Positions 28,226-37,078 of a stretch of DNA of 64,000 nucleotides are shown here, in pieces. Position numbers and translations under genes: made by a program. The notes under the pieces are model-generated. The model worked only from the letters and a program-made list of their open reading frames with translations. It was not told the origin of the DNA and made no database searches. Within the stretch, counting starts at the first letter, position 1. Each line of letters opens with the position of its first letter. Source of the DNA: Flavobacterium anseongense (GTDB lineage: Bacteria; Bacteroidota; Bacteroidia; Flavobacteriales; Flavobacteriaceae). Where the stretch lies: NCBI RefSeq assembly GCF_021608185.1, contig NZ_JAKIHN010000007.1:1-64000 (forward strand), written 5' to 3'.

Positions 28226-29563
28226 TTATTCTTTTATAAATCTTGTTGAAGATACATTTCCGTTGATAGAGGTTTTTACAACATAAAGTCCAACTTGTAA
28301 ACTAGCAACATCAAGAGTTATTAGCTCAGCGTTTGGAGATTGTGAAATAACTTCTTGCCCCAAAAGATTATATACTGATACTTTTTCAATAACTGAAACT
28401 GATTCAATGGTCACAACATTGCTAGCTGGATTTGGATATAATTTAATAGCGTTTGCAGCAAATTCATTAGTACTCAAAGGAGCTCTCCAAATGTAGAGAT
28501 TATCATACCATATGACATTATTTAAGTTACTTGTAACTCCAAATTCATGCATAATTGGATTACTTACTAAATTTGAAAGTTGGGAAGGAGAAAAAGCTCT
28601 ATCGAAAGAATACCATGTACCAGGCACTGGAACAGGAGAAAGACCATTAATGTCAATAGGAATTTCTACTTCAGCCGGACCGCCACCTGTATTAGGAACT
28701 ATTTTTAAGTTAAACACCTTTCCAATTAAATTTGTTCCAGTTGCAATAAAGAAATCAACATGTATATTAGTAAAACCACTAACATTCTGCGTAGCTGAAG
28801 GAAAAGTAATTCCTTGACAAGCATTACCTTTGTATGCTAAGACATTGTTGGCAGGACCACCTGCTGTAGTAGCTTGTACTGCATTGGCGCCACACCATCC
28901 CGCATCTAAATTTATAGGCGAAATACTAGTGTAAGCATCACTATAAATAGAAACTACATCAGAAGCCGCTCTAGCTGGTGGTACAGGAGAATTAACAGTT
29001 GGAGGCGAAATACATGGAGCGCAAGAACCACCACAATCAATTCCAGTTTCAGTACCATCCTGAATACCGTTTGCACAAGTATTTACAATTTGAGTAACAG
29101 ATACATTATCAATAAATACAAAACCTAAAGCTGCACCCATGTCAAAAATGACTCTGTCATTAACAGCGTCTCCGTAGTTAATGGTGAATTGATATGTAAA
29201 TGTTTGGGCGGTTGCAGTTAAAACTGGTGTTGCAGTTAAAGCTGCATACGGAGCATTATCTTGACCAAGGCCAACGACCATTGTACGTGTACCAGTAGTA
29301 GCATCAGTGAATGCATCAAATTTTAATTCATACGTTAGACCACTTGTTAAAGTAACTACTTGGCTCAAGTTAACGTCATATGGATTACCTACAGATGTTA
29401 CTTGAGCTTGGTTGACCCAATTCAATCCGCCTAAGTCAACAACATTTGCTGCATTTCCGTACCAAGGTGCGGCCGTACCGGTTTGAAAATCTCCATTAGT
29501 TACAATTTGTGAATGAGCAAGTGTACAGAAAATTAATAATAGAAATAAAGTAATTTTTTTCAT
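28226..29563 (-). CDS. T9SS-secreted protein with CBM4/9-like domain, probable glycan binding
   Basis: After the signal peptide (LAHSQ) residues about 20-158 resemble a CBM4/9-type domain (IVTNGDFQTGTAAPWYG, LTYELKFDAF, LGFVFIDNVSV). A short cysteine-rich spacer follows (CANGIQDGTETGIDCGG, then CAPC), a motif seen between modules of flavobacterial surface proteins. Residues about 200-360 are the shared module (SDVVSIYSDAY, FTNIHVDFFIA, VIWYDNLYIWR). A type A T9SS sorting domain ends the protein. It is the most upstream gene of the beta-glucan region. Binding of laminarin is inferred from the binding-type fold and the neighbours; no enzyme residues are seen. Confidence 0.75.
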   Translation of the reverse strand: MKKITLFLLLIFCTLAHSQIVTNGDFQTGTAAPWYGNAANVVDLGGLNWVNQAQVTSVGNPYDVNLSQVVTLTSGLTYELKFDAFTDATTGTRTMVVGLGQDNAPYAALTATPVLTATAQTFTYQFTINYGDAVNDRVIFDMGAALGFVFIDNVSVTQIVNTCANGIQDGTETGIDCGGSCAPCISPPTVNSPVPPARAASDVVSIYSDAYTSISPINLDAGWCGANAVQATTAGGPANNVLAYKGNACQGITFPSATQNVSGFTNIHVDFFIATGTNLIGKVFNLKIVPNTGGGPAEVEIPIDINGLSPVPVPGTWYSFDRAFSPSQLSNLVSNPIMHEFGVTSNLNNVIWYDNLYIWRAPLSTNEFAANAIKLYPNPASNVVTIESVSVIEKVSVYNLLGQEVISQSPNAELITLDVASLQVGLYVVKTSINGNVSSTRFIKE

Positions 29564-29590
29564 CTTTCATTTTTTTTTGAGTTATAGTAA

Positions 29591-29598
29591 CAAATGTA
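29591..29598 (-). promoter_or_regulatory. Candidate -7 box for the 28226-29563 gene
   Basis: On the minus strand TACATTTG matches TAnnTTTG and lies about 28 bases before the start codon. The nearest TTTG upstream (29627-29630) is 28 bases away, longer than usual, so the -33 part is unconvincing. Confidence 0.4.
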
Positions 29599-29731
29599 AA
29601 GAGTAATTGATTAAAATGATTTTTATCAAACTATATAAAAACTATACAAGTTAAAAATAAAATAAAATCTTTTTAAATAGTTTCAAAGTAGCATATTATA
29701 TGGCTTTAAAAGGTGATTGCATAAAAGTTAT

Positions 29732-29760
29732 CAACATTTAATGTTGTGCTAATGTTGTGG
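29732..29760. repeat. Inverted and direct repeats upstream of the 28226-29563 gene
   Basis: CAACATT and AATGTTG (29732-29746) face each other around one base. AATGTTGTG occurs twice in a row (29740-29748 and 29751-29759). A related ATTGTTGTGCTTT is found at 23672-23684, upstream of the glycosidase-barrel gene. These could be sites for the local regulator, which is a guess from position. Confidence 0.35.
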
Positions 29761-29954
29761 TAAAATATAAAAAAAAGCCATGAAACAGCAATTTAGCCAT
29801 TGTTGTTATTATATATTATTAACATGTTTTTTTTACTTAATAAAAAAAAAAGAGTTTTTTTTTACAAATTATCTAACATAAAAATATTTCAATTAGCTCT
29901 TTTGAAACTTTTGACTTATGTTAAAAATTATAAATTTTGCAGAATAAAAAGCCA

Positions 29955-29995
29955 AAAAGTTGAAGTCACAGCACCACCAAATTGTGATACTTTTT
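29955..29995 (-). terminator. Weak terminator-like hairpin after the acetylesterase-like gene
   Basis: TCACA and TGTGA, flanked by AAAAAGT and ACTTTTT, can pair across an asymmetric loop about 40 bases past the stop codon at 30034. Read on the minus strand it runs into T-rich DNA. The stem is imperfect. Confidence 0.3.
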
Positions 29996-30033
29996 AATCG
30001 GGATAACTGTGGTACTTTGCCAAAAATGTAAAA

Positions 30034-30972
30034 TTACAAATAGTGGCAACTCTTCAGCCAACGAATGCAATCGTCAGTCCAATGAGAGCTCGTTCCTTGA
30101 ACACCCAAACCAAATCCGTGACCGCCATTTTCATAAACATGCATTTCTGCCGGAGCATTATTCTTTTTTAATGCTAAAAAATAAACGATGCTGTTTTCAA
30201 CCGGTACCGATTTGTCATTAGCAGCATGAACAAGAAAAGTAGGAGGCGTATCTTTATTCACAGAAAGTTCACATGAGAATTTTTGGATAGCTTCATCAGT
30301 TGGATTTTCTCCCAATAAATAATTGCGGGAGCTTTTGTGTCCAATCTCATTTTTCATACTAATTACGGGATAAATCAGCAATGAAAAATCTGGTCGGGCA
30401 CTTATAGTATCACTTTTAGGATATGTGTTTTCGTTATAATGAGTTGAAAGTAAAGCCGCTAAATGTCCGCCAGCAGAAAACCCAATTACTCCGATTTTAT
30501 TTGGGTTAATATTCCAAGTGTTTGCATTTCGTCTGATAAGTCTCATTGCTCCCTGAGCATCTTGCAGAGGTCCAATGCTTTTGTCATTCATAATTTTATC
30601 ACTTGGTAAACGATACTTTAAAACAAAAGCGGTTATCTCTAAAGAATTTAGCCATTGAGCAATTTTCTTACCTTCTTTTAAAATTGATAAATGATCATAA
30701 CCGCCACCTGGAAAAATTAGTATGGCTGTTCCATTTGCTTTTTTTGGTTTGTAAACGGTCAATGTTGGTACAGAAACATTAGTGACACTTTGAAGAATTG
30801 TATCTTTATAAACTTTGTTTTCCTGATATTCGGTATTCTTTATTTCGTTCGGAATGGGAGTTGTCCATAGTGGGATAATTTCAACCTGCGCTATACAATT
30901 TGAATTTAAACTTAAGATAAAAAATATAATCGAAAAATGTAACAAATTCTTGTTTATCAGCTTGCTATTCAT
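30034..30972 (-). CDS. Exported alpha/beta hydrolase, probable carbohydrate (pectin) acetylesterase
   Basis: The 312-residue protein has a signal peptide (IIFFILSLNSN, likely cut before AQ near residue 28) and an alpha/beta-hydrolase fold. Visible residues are an oxyanion motif FPGGGY (about 87-92), nucleophile Ser166 in GFSAGGH, an aspartate in HAANDKSVP, and the histidine in GGHGFG. This set is typical of the acetyl-xylan/pectin esterase-like lipases found in Bacteroidetes glycan loci. It is transcribed away from exuT, with the uronate operator at 31096 between them. Removing acetyl groups from pectin would fit the neighbours, but the substrate is inferred only from context. Confidence 0.8.
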   Translation of the reverse strand: MNSKLINKNLLHFSIIFFILSLNSNCIAQVEIIPLWTTPIPNEIKNTEYQENKVYKDTILQSVTNVSVPTLTVYKPKKANGTAILIFPGGGYDHLSILKEGKKIAQWLNSLEITAFVLKYRLPSDKIMNDKSIGPLQDAQGAMRLIRRNANTWNINPNKIGVIGFSAGGHLAALLSTHYNENTYPKSDTISARPDFSLLIYPVISMKNEIGHKSSRNYLLGENPTDEAIQKFSCELSVNKDTPPTFLVHAANDKSVPVENSIVYFLALKKNNAPAEMHVYENGGHGFGLGVQGTSSHWTDDCIRWLKSCHYL

Positions 30973-31062
30973 GTTTAAATTTTTCTAAATCCTTAATATT
31001 GGTGTTATTTTTTTAAGATATGTGTTTTTTTTAATAATAAATTTAAAATTATTTTTAAATTA

Positions 31063-31109
31063 TTTGCGTTATAATTATAATAAAATTTATATTTGTGCAA
31101 TCGATTACA
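31063..31109 (+). promoter_or_regulatory. exuT operon promoter with LacI-type operator
   Basis: TTTG at 31063-31066 and TATATTTG at 31088-31095 are 21 bases apart and match the Bacteroidetes -33/-7 pattern. The palindrome TGCAATCGATTACA (31096-31109) begins at the very next base and so covers the expected transcription start. Four related palindromes occur in the window. A repressor bound here would block the exuT-kdu-uxa operon and possibly the divergent esterase gene. Confidence 0.85.
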
Positions 31110-31158
31110 TTAATTCAGGTGTAAATATAAAAGTACTTTTCAATAAAATATTATTCTA

Positions 31159-32604
31159 ATGGAAGAAAGAAATAAAGTTAACGGTAATTATCGATGGGCA
31201 ATTTGCTCGTTATTATTTTTTGCAACTACAATTAATTACTTAGACAGACAGGTATTGTCATTGACGTGGAAAGATTTTATTGCTCCTGAATTTCATTGGA
31301 CTAATAACGATTATGGAAACATCACAGCTTTATTTTCAATTTTTTATGCGATATCTTTATTGTTTGCCGGAAGGTTTGTAGATGTATTAGATACAAAAAA
31401 AGGATTTCTTTGGGCTATTGGAGTTTGGTCAGTAGGAGCTTGCTTACACGCTTTTTGTGGTATAGCAACGGCTGGATATATTTCAGGGGATTGGTTTGTG
31501 AGCTTTGAAGGAGCTAAAGATATCATTAGTACCGTCAATGATACAGGAATGGTAATTTCTGTCAGTGTGACCTTGTTTATCTTTGCCCGTTTTATTTTGG
31601 CGGTTGGTGAAGCAGGAAATTTTCCAGCAGCAATTAAAACAACAGCAGAATATTTTCCAAAAAAAGACAGAGCTTTTTCTACCAGTATCTTTAATGCCGG
31701 TGCTACTGTTGGCGCATTGTTAGCGCCATTGTCTATTCCGTTTATTGCCGAAGCATATGGCTGGGAAATGTCGTTTATTATTATAGGTGCTTTAGGTTTT
31801 GTTTGGATGGGATTTTGGGTTTTTATGTACGATAAACCGGAAAGGCATCCTAAAGTGAGTCCGGAAGAATTGGCTTATATCCAACAAGATATTTTAGCAG
31901 ATAGTAAAATAGAAGGATATGTTCCTGAAACTGCTGATAAAGTGTCTTTCGCGGCTTGTTTTAAATACAAGCAAACCTGGGCTTTCGCTTTTGGAAAGTT
32001 CATGACAGATGGTGTATGGTGGTTTTTCTTATTCTGGACGCCGGCTTATTTAAGCTCTGTTTACAATATGGATTCTACACAAGCTGCTTTACCATTGTTT
32101 GTTTTATATGCAATTACATTGCTTTCTATTATAGGGGGTTGGCTTCCGACTTATTTTGTTGAGAAAAAGGGTATGAATCCCTATGAAGGCAGAATGAAAG
32201 CCATGTTGATTTTTGCATTTTTTCCATTATTAGCATTAATAGCTCAGCCATTAGGGCACTATACCTATTGGATACCGGTAATAATAATTGGTATTGCTGG
32301 TGCTGCACATCAATCATGGTCAGCTAATATCTTCACAACAGTTGGTGACATGTTTCCCAAAAAAGCCATCGCTACAATTACTGGTATTGGAGGATTAGCC
32401 GGAGGTCTTGGGTCAACACTTATCAATAAAGGATCAGGTGTATTATTTGATTATAGTAAAGATACTGATATGAGTTTTATGGGCTTTCATGGTATTGAAG
32501 CCGGATACTTTATCATCTTTTCTATTTGTGCGGTTTGTTATTTAATCGGTTGGTCTGTAATGAAAACTTTAGTTCCAAAATATAGCCCTATAACTGATTT
32601 ATAG
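31159..32604 (+). CDS. exuT: Hexuronate transporter, MFS family
   Basis: This inner-membrane MFS protein of 481 residues has about twelve hydrophobic segments and belongs to the anion:cation symporter branch that imports galacturonate and glucuronate. Supporting stretches are ATTINYLDRQVLSL at the first helix, AVGEAGNFPAAIKTTAEYFP in the fourth to fifth helix region, FNAGATVGALLAP, and TDGVWWFFLFWTPAYL. It is the first gene of an operon that goes on with all the genes for uronate breakdown, so its substrates are most likely galacturonate and perhaps unsaturated uronates. The start codon follows the promoter and operator at 31063-31109 by 50 bases. Confidence 0.9.
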   Translation: MEERNKVNGNYRWAICSLLFFATTINYLDRQVLSLTWKDFIAPEFHWTNNDYGNITALFSIFYAISLLFAGRFVDVLDTKKGFLWAIGVWSVGACLHAFCGIATAGYISGDWFVSFEGAKDIISTVNDTGMVISVSVTLFIFARFILAVGEAGNFPAAIKTTAEYFPKKDRAFSTSIFNAGATVGALLAPLSIPFIAEAYGWEMSFIIIGALGFVWMGFWVFMYDKPERHPKVSPEELAYIQQDILADSKIEGYVPETADKVSFAACFKYKQTWAFAFGKFMTDGVWWFFLFWTPAYLSSVYNMDSTQAALPLFVLYAITLLSIIGGWLPTYFVEKKGMNPYEGRMKAMLIFAFFPLLALIAQPLGHYTYWIPVIIIGIAGAAHQSWSANIFTTVGDMFPKKAIATITGIGGLAGGLGSTLINKGSGVLFDYSKDTDMSFMGFHGIEAGYFIIFSICAVCYLIGWSVMKTLVPKYSPITDL

Positions 32605-32636
32605 AAGATTAAAAATAAAAAGAATAAATATTACAA

Positions 32637-33476
32637 ATGACAAATTTTGAATTCAGATATGCATCCAATCCAAAAGATGCAGCTAAATATAATACTGAAG
32701 AACTAAGAGAACAGTTCTTAATTGACAAACTGTTTGTTGAGAATCAAATCCAACTGACGTATTCTATGTACGACAGATATATAGTAGGAGGAGCCATGCC
32801 TGTGGGCAAAAGTTTACCATTGGAAACTATTCCCTATCTAAAATCAGAAAACTTTCTGGACAGAAGAGAACTTGGAGTAATTAATGTAGGCGGTAAAGGA
32901 ACAGTTAGTGTTGACGGAGAAGTATATGTATTGGATAAAAAAGAAGCACTATATGTTGGTCGAGGCGCGAAAGAAGTTTTGTTCTCAAGCACTGATGTTG
33001 CAAATCCGGCTTTGTTTTATATCAATTCAGCGCCAGCGCATAAACATTTTCCAAACAAAAGAGTAACCAAAGAAAATGCAGAAATTGTTCACTTGGGCGA
33101 AGAGAAATTTGCCAATAAAAGAATTATCAATAAATTAATAGTAAACAGTGTTGTTGAAACCTGTCAACTGCAAATGGGATTAACGGAGCTTTTAGAAGGC
33201 AATATTTGGAATACTATGCCGTCTCACACTCACAACAGACGCATGGAGGCTTATTTCTATTTTGACTTGGAAGCTCCGCAAACCATCTGCCATTTTATGG
33301 GTGAACCACAAAATACGAGACACATTTTCATGCAAAACAATCAGGCAGTTTTATCTCCGGAATGGTCAATACATTCAGGTGCCGGAACAGCAAACTATTC
33401 CTTTATTTGGGGAATGGCAGGAGAAAATTTAGATTATGGTGATATGGATATTGTAGCACCAAATGAATTAAGATAA
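32637..33476 (+). CDS. kduI: 5-dehydro-4-deoxy-D-glucuronate isomerase
   Basis: KduI converts 5-keto-4-deoxyuronate, which comes from unsaturated pectin fragments, into 3-deoxy-D-glycero-2,5-hexodiulosonate. The cytoplasmic protein has the usual length (279 residues). It shows the family stretches RYASNPKDAAKY, GGAMPVGKSLPLE, the metal-binding MPSHTHNRRMEAYFYFD and HSGAGTANYSFIWGMAGEN. It lies 32 bases after exuT and 4 bases before kduD, so the two pathway steps are translated in order. Confidence 0.97.
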   Translation: MTNFEFRYASNPKDAAKYNTEELREQFLIDKLFVENQIQLTYSMYDRYIVGGAMPVGKSLPLETIPYLKSENFLDRRELGVINVGGKGTVSVDGEVYVLDKKEALYVGRGAKEVLFSSTDVANPALFYINSAPAHKHFPNKRVTKENAEIVHLGEEKFANKRIINKLIVNSVVETCQLQMGLTELLEGNIWNTMPSHTHNRRMEAYFYFDLEAPQTICHFMGEPQNTRHIFMQNNQAVLSPEWSIHSGAGTANYSFIWGMAGENLDYGDMDIVAPNELR

Positions 33477-33480
33477 GAAC

Positions 33481-34266
33481 ATGAATTTATTCGATTTAAA
33501 AGGTAGAAGAGCATTAATAACAGGAGGAACACACGGTCTCGGAATGGCTATGGCTGAAGGTCTAGCCAGTGCAGGAGCAGAACTTGTAATTACAGGAACG
33601 ACACCTTCAAAAATGAAAGAAGCATTGGATTATTACGCAAGTAAAGGATTCAAAGCTTCAGGATATTTGTTTGATGTTACCAATGAAACAGCTGCCGCTG
33701 AAAATGTTGCTTTAATTACCAAAGAACTCGGAGATATTCATATTCTGGTAAATAATGCCGGAATTATCAAAAGAGAACCTGCTATATCAATGGCTGTTGC
33801 CGATTTCAGACAAGTCATAGAGGTAGATTTAGTTGGACCTTTTATCATGTCTCAATTGATAGCAAAACAGATGATTAAAAGAAAAGAAGGAAAGATTATC
33901 AACATCTGTTCTATGATGAGTGAGTTAGGCAGAAATACGGTTTCTGCTTATGCGGCAGCAAAAGGCGGATTGAAAATGCTGACCAAAAACTTAGCGACTG
34001 AATGGGCTAAACACAACATTCAGGTTAACGGAATCGGCCCGGGCTATTTTGCCACATCTCAAACAGAACCAATCCGTGTTGATGGTCATCCCTTCAATGA
34101 GTTCATCATTAGCAGAACACCGGCAGCACGATGGGGAAATCCTGAAGATTTAGCCGGAGCAACCATTTTCTTAGCTTCAAAAGCAAGTGATTTTGTTAAC
34201 GGACAGATTGTATATGTTGATGGTGGAATTTTAGCTACCATTGGTAAACCTTCAAACGAAGATTAA
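33481..34266 (+). CDS. kduD: 2-dehydro-3-deoxy-D-gluconate 5-dehydrogenase
   Basis: KduD is a short-chain dehydrogenase that reduces 2,5-diketo-3-deoxygluconate to 2-keto-3-deoxygluconate (KDG). The NAD-binding motif TGGTHGLG (14-21), NNAG (91-94), Ser144 and the catalytic pair Tyr157 and Lys161 (YAAAK) are all present. The end of the protein (ASDFVNGQIVYVDGG) is typical for the family. It follows kduI by four bases. With kduI it brings lyase-made unsaturated uronates to KDG, where they join the galacturonate branch. Confidence 0.95.
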   Translation: MNLFDLKGRRALITGGTHGLGMAMAEGLASAGAELVITGTTPSKMKEALDYYASKGFKASGYLFDVTNETAAAENVALITKELGDIHILVNNAGIIKREPAISMAVADFRQVIEVDLVGPFIMSQLIAKQMIKRKEGKIINICSMMSELGRNTVSAYAAAKGGLKMLTKNLATEWAKHNIQVNGIGPGYFATSQTEPIRVDGHPFNEFIISRTPAARWGNPEDLAGATIFLASKASDFVNGQIVYVDGGILATIGKPSNED

Positions 34267-34283
34267 TATTTTATAGATTTATA

Positions 34284-35684
34284 ATGAGCGCAAATTTCAT
34301 AAACGATAACTTTTTATTAGAAAATAAATACGCAGAAGAATTATACCATAATTATTCTAAAAATCAACCTATTATTGATTATCACAATCACTTATCGCCT
34401 CAGCACATTGCAGAGAATACGATTTTTGATAACATTACAAAGGTTTGGATTAATGGAGACCATTACAAATGGCGAGCCATGCGAACGTTAGGAGTAAATG
34501 AGCAGTTTATTACCGGCAATGCAACCGATAAAGATAAATTTTTGCAATGGGGAAAAACGGTTCCGTATACCATGCGTAATCCTTTGTATCACTGGACTCA
34601 TTTAGAGTTAGCCCGTTATTTTGACATCTATGATTTATTAAACGAAAAATCTGCGGAATCAATTTATGAACAGGCATCTGCCAAAATAAACTCTGCGGAA
34701 TACAGTACACAAAATTTACTTAAAAAAGTAAAAGCCGAATTAGTTTGTACTACCGAAGATCCAATTGATGACTTAGCGTATCACAAGCAATTAGCGTCAA
34801 GTAATTTTGGAGTAAAAGTTAGCACCGCTTTCCGACCAGATAAAGCAATCCTGATTTCAAATGATGGCTACAACGCATACATTGATACTTTGGGCGATGT
34901 TGCCGGAGTTTCAATCAACACGTATTCAGATTTACAGTCAGCTTTAAAAAACAGAATCGAATATTTCCATGCCAATGGCAGCAGACTTTCTGATCACGGT
35001 TTGGAACATATTTATTTTGAAAACTTTACCGAAAGCGAAATCAATACCATCTTCAAAAAGAAGAGAGAGAATAAGGAATTGAGTTCTGAAGAAGCCTTGA
35101 AATTCCAAAGTGCGGTTTTATTATTTTTATCTGAAACCTATCATGAATACGGTTGGGTGCAACAATTTCACTTAGGCGCTTTAAGAAATAATAATGCCCG
35201 TATGCACAGAGTTTTAGGTCCGGATACAGGTTGGGATTCTATTGGAGATTTTTCACAGGCACAAAAATTATCATCCTTTTTAAATGCTTTGGACAGCAAA
35301 GATAAATTGACAAAAACAATTATTTATAATCTGAATCCGGCAGACAACGAAGTGATGGCAACCATGATTGGGAATTTCAATGATGGAAGCGTAAAAGGAA
35401 AAGTGCAGTTTGGCTCGGGTTGGTGGTTTTTAGATCAAAAAGACGGAATGACTAAGCAATTGAATGCCTTATCTAATATGGGATTAATAAGCTGTTTTGT
35501 CGGAATGTTAACAGACTCACGAAGCTTTTTATCGTTCCCGAGACATGAATATTTCAGACGTATTCTTTGCAACCTTTTGGGAGATGAAATCCAAAGAGGT
35601 GAATTACCAAATGATATGGAATGGATTGGAAAAATGGTAGCGGATATCAGTTATAATAATGCAAAAGAATATTTTAATTTTTAA
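34284..35684 (+). CDS. uxaC: Uronate isomerase
   Basis: UxaC interconverts D-galacturonate and D-tagaturonate (and glucuronate and fructuronate), the first step for saturated uronates. The 466-residue amidohydrolase-fold protein shows the metal-binding YHNHLSPQHIA near the N terminus, WHLD-like WTHLELARYF, TTEDPIDDL, AFRPDKA and SFLSFPRHEYFRR. Its length is normal for the family. It sits 17 bases after kduD and 3 bases before kdgF in the operon. Confidence 0.96.
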   Translation: MSANFINDNFLLENKYAEELYHNYSKNQPIIDYHNHLSPQHIAENTIFDNITKVWINGDHYKWRAMRTLGVNEQFITGNATDKDKFLQWGKTVPYTMRNPLYHWTHLELARYFDIYDLLNEKSAESIYEQASAKINSAEYSTQNLLKKVKAELVCTTEDPIDDLAYHKQLASSNFGVKVSTAFRPDKAILISNDGYNAYIDTLGDVAGVSINTYSDLQSALKNRIEYFHANGSRLSDHGLEHIYFENFTESEINTIFKKKRENKELSSEEALKFQSAVLLFLSETYHEYGWVQQFHLGALRNNNARMHRVLGPDTGWDSIGDFSQAQKLSSFLNALDSKDKLTKTIIYNLNPADNEVMATMIGNFNDGSVKGKVQFGSGWWFLDQKDGMTKQLNALSNMGLISCFVGMLTDSRSFLSFPRHEYFRRILCNLLGDEIQRGELPNDMEWIGKMVADISYNNAKEYFNF

Positions 35685-35687
35685 GTT

Positions 35688-36026
35688 ATGTTGGCAAGCG
35701 ATGTTTTTTTTAAGTATTTAAAAACCGAATGGGAATCTGTTGATGATAAGATTCAGAGACAGATTGTAGGTTTTGATGATAAAGTGATGATGGTGAATGT
35801 ACGTTTTGAAAAAGGTGGAGTTGGTGCTTTACACAATCATCCTCATTCGCAAGTAACACATATAGCAGAAGGTAAATTTGAAGTAACCATCGGTGAAGAA
35901 ACAAACGTATTGGAAAAAGGAGATTCTTTTCATGTTCCGTCTGAAGTATATCACGGAGTAGTTTGTCTGGAAGCCGGAATGTTGGTAGATGTTTTCAGTC
36001 CAATGAGAGAAGATTTTGTACAATAA
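35688..36026 (+). CDS. kdgF: Cupin protein KdgF, unsaturated uronate to linear ketouronate
   Basis: This 112-residue single cupin matches KdgF, which speeds the ring opening of 4,5-unsaturated monouronates to 5-keto-4-deoxyuronate, the substrate of KduI. The metal ligands are visible as His49, His51 and Gln55 (HNHPHSQ) with His89 (VYHGV). It starts 3 bases after the uxaC stop and precedes the sugar kinase by 9 bases. The presence of kdgF, kduI and kduD together shows that lyase products as well as galacturonate are used. Confidence 0.92.
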   Translation: MLASDVFFKYLKTEWESVDDKIQRQIVGFDDKVMMVNVRFEKGGVGALHNHPHSQVTHIAEGKFEVTIGEETNVLEKGDSFHVPSEVYHGVVCLEAGMLVDVFSPMREDFVQ

Positions 36027-36035
36027 GAAAAAGCG

Positions 36036-37040
36036 ATGAGTAAAGTCGTCACATTCGGAGAAATATTATTAAGGTTGTCACCGCCTAGTTATTTAAGATT
36101 AACACAGGCAACATCCTTCGATTTATATTATGGATGTGCCGAAGCTAATGTGGCAGCTTCTTTAGCCAAATTTGGAATTCCGGTAACATTTATTACATCA
36201 GTTCCGCCAAATGAATTAGGAGAAGCGTCAATAAGTATGTTGCGCTCTTTTGGAGTAAATCCAATTGTAACTACTCAAGGAAAAAGATTAGGGATTTATT
36301 ATTTTGAACAAGGTGCTTCCGAAAGACCGGGAAAAGTAGTTTATGACAGAGAAGATTCTTCGTTTTCAATGTTAAGAAAAGGAATGATCGATTGGGAATC
36401 GATATTTAAAGATGCAGAGTGGTTTCATTGGTCTGGAATTACACCTTCGCTTTCGCTGGATTTAGCAGAGTTATGTGAAGAAGCTTTACTGGTAGCAGAT
36501 AAAATGGGATTGACAATTTCAGCTGATCTCAATTATCGACCTACACTATGGAAATACGGAAAAAACGCCAATGAAGTGATGCCAAATTTGGTGAAATACT
36601 GTGATTTATTATTAGGAGGAGCAGATGAAACTGAAAAGGTTTTAGGAATTGAATATAATGAAAATGATACTCAGGAAGCCATTTTTGCGAGTTGGATGAA
36701 AACTTTTCCAAAGCTAAAAAATATTGTTACAACCCAAAGGATTCAGGCAAATGCCTCTTCCAATGGTATAAGCGCTTCGTTTTGGGATGGAAAAAATATG
36801 TTGCAATCACAAAAATACAATGTATCTCATATTATTGACAGAATTGGAGCAGGAGATGCATTTATGGCAGGAATTATATACGGATTATTGACATACGAAG
36901 AAGATTATCAAACTGCCTTAGAGTTTGCTGTTGCCGCTGCCTGTTTAAAACATTCCATTTCGGGAGATATTAATTTGGCAACCGTAAAAGAAGTTGAAGC
37001 CTTAATGCACGGTTTTGGTGGAGGCAGAGTTTCAAGATAA
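36036..37040 (+). CDS. kdgK: PfkB-family sugar kinase, KDG kinase-like (copy 1)
   Basis: The product is a ribokinase-type kinase of 334 residues that should phosphorylate 2-keto-3-deoxygluconate with ATP. It shows TFGEILLRLSPP at the N terminus, GCAEANVAASLA, ADLNYRPTLWK and the signature RIGAGDAFMAG with catalytic Asp274. A second kinase of the same type follows directly (37079). The two share start, substrate-loop and end motifs (SGDINLAT and KGDANLVT; GGRVSR and SGRVAR) but differ throughout, so they are old paralogues. Copy 1 lacks the canonical GG of the substrate loop (YGCAEAN instead of YGGGESN), so it may prefer another sugar acid. Confidence 0.85.
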   Translation: MSKVVTFGEILLRLSPPSYLRLTQATSFDLYYGCAEANVAASLAKFGIPVTFITSVPPNELGEASISMLRSFGVNPIVTTQGKRLGIYYFEQGASERPGKVVYDREDSSFSMLRKGMIDWESIFKDAEWFHWSGITPSLSLDLAELCEEALLVADKMGLTISADLNYRPTLWKYGKNANEVMPNLVKYCDLLLGGADETEKVLGIEYNENDTQEAIFASWMKTFPKLKNIVTTQRIQANASSNGISASFWDGKNMLQSQKYNVSHIIDRIGAGDAFMAGIIYGLLTYEEDYQTALEFAVAAACLKHSISGDINLATVKEVEALMHGFGGGRVSR

Positions 37041-37078
37041 AATGAATTAAAATTAAAATAGTAACACAATAAAATTAA

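Larger units (their letters stand above)
29564..30033. other. Spacer between the beta-glucan and pectin regions
   Basis: This 470-base stretch is very AT-rich with long A and T runs (29761-29870). It holds the candidate -7 box of the leftward gene, the TGTTGTG repeats at 29732-29760, and a weak hairpin near 29955-29995. One open frame of 65 codons (29800-29997) is low-complexity and has no sign of being a gene. I see no other structure. Confidence 0.6.

Noticed and set aside
29800-29997. Open frame of 65 codons on the plus strand in the spacer between the two loci
   Set aside because: It is a low-complexity product of poly-T and poly-A runs, has no known motif and ends in AT-rich spacer; chance is the simpler explanation.
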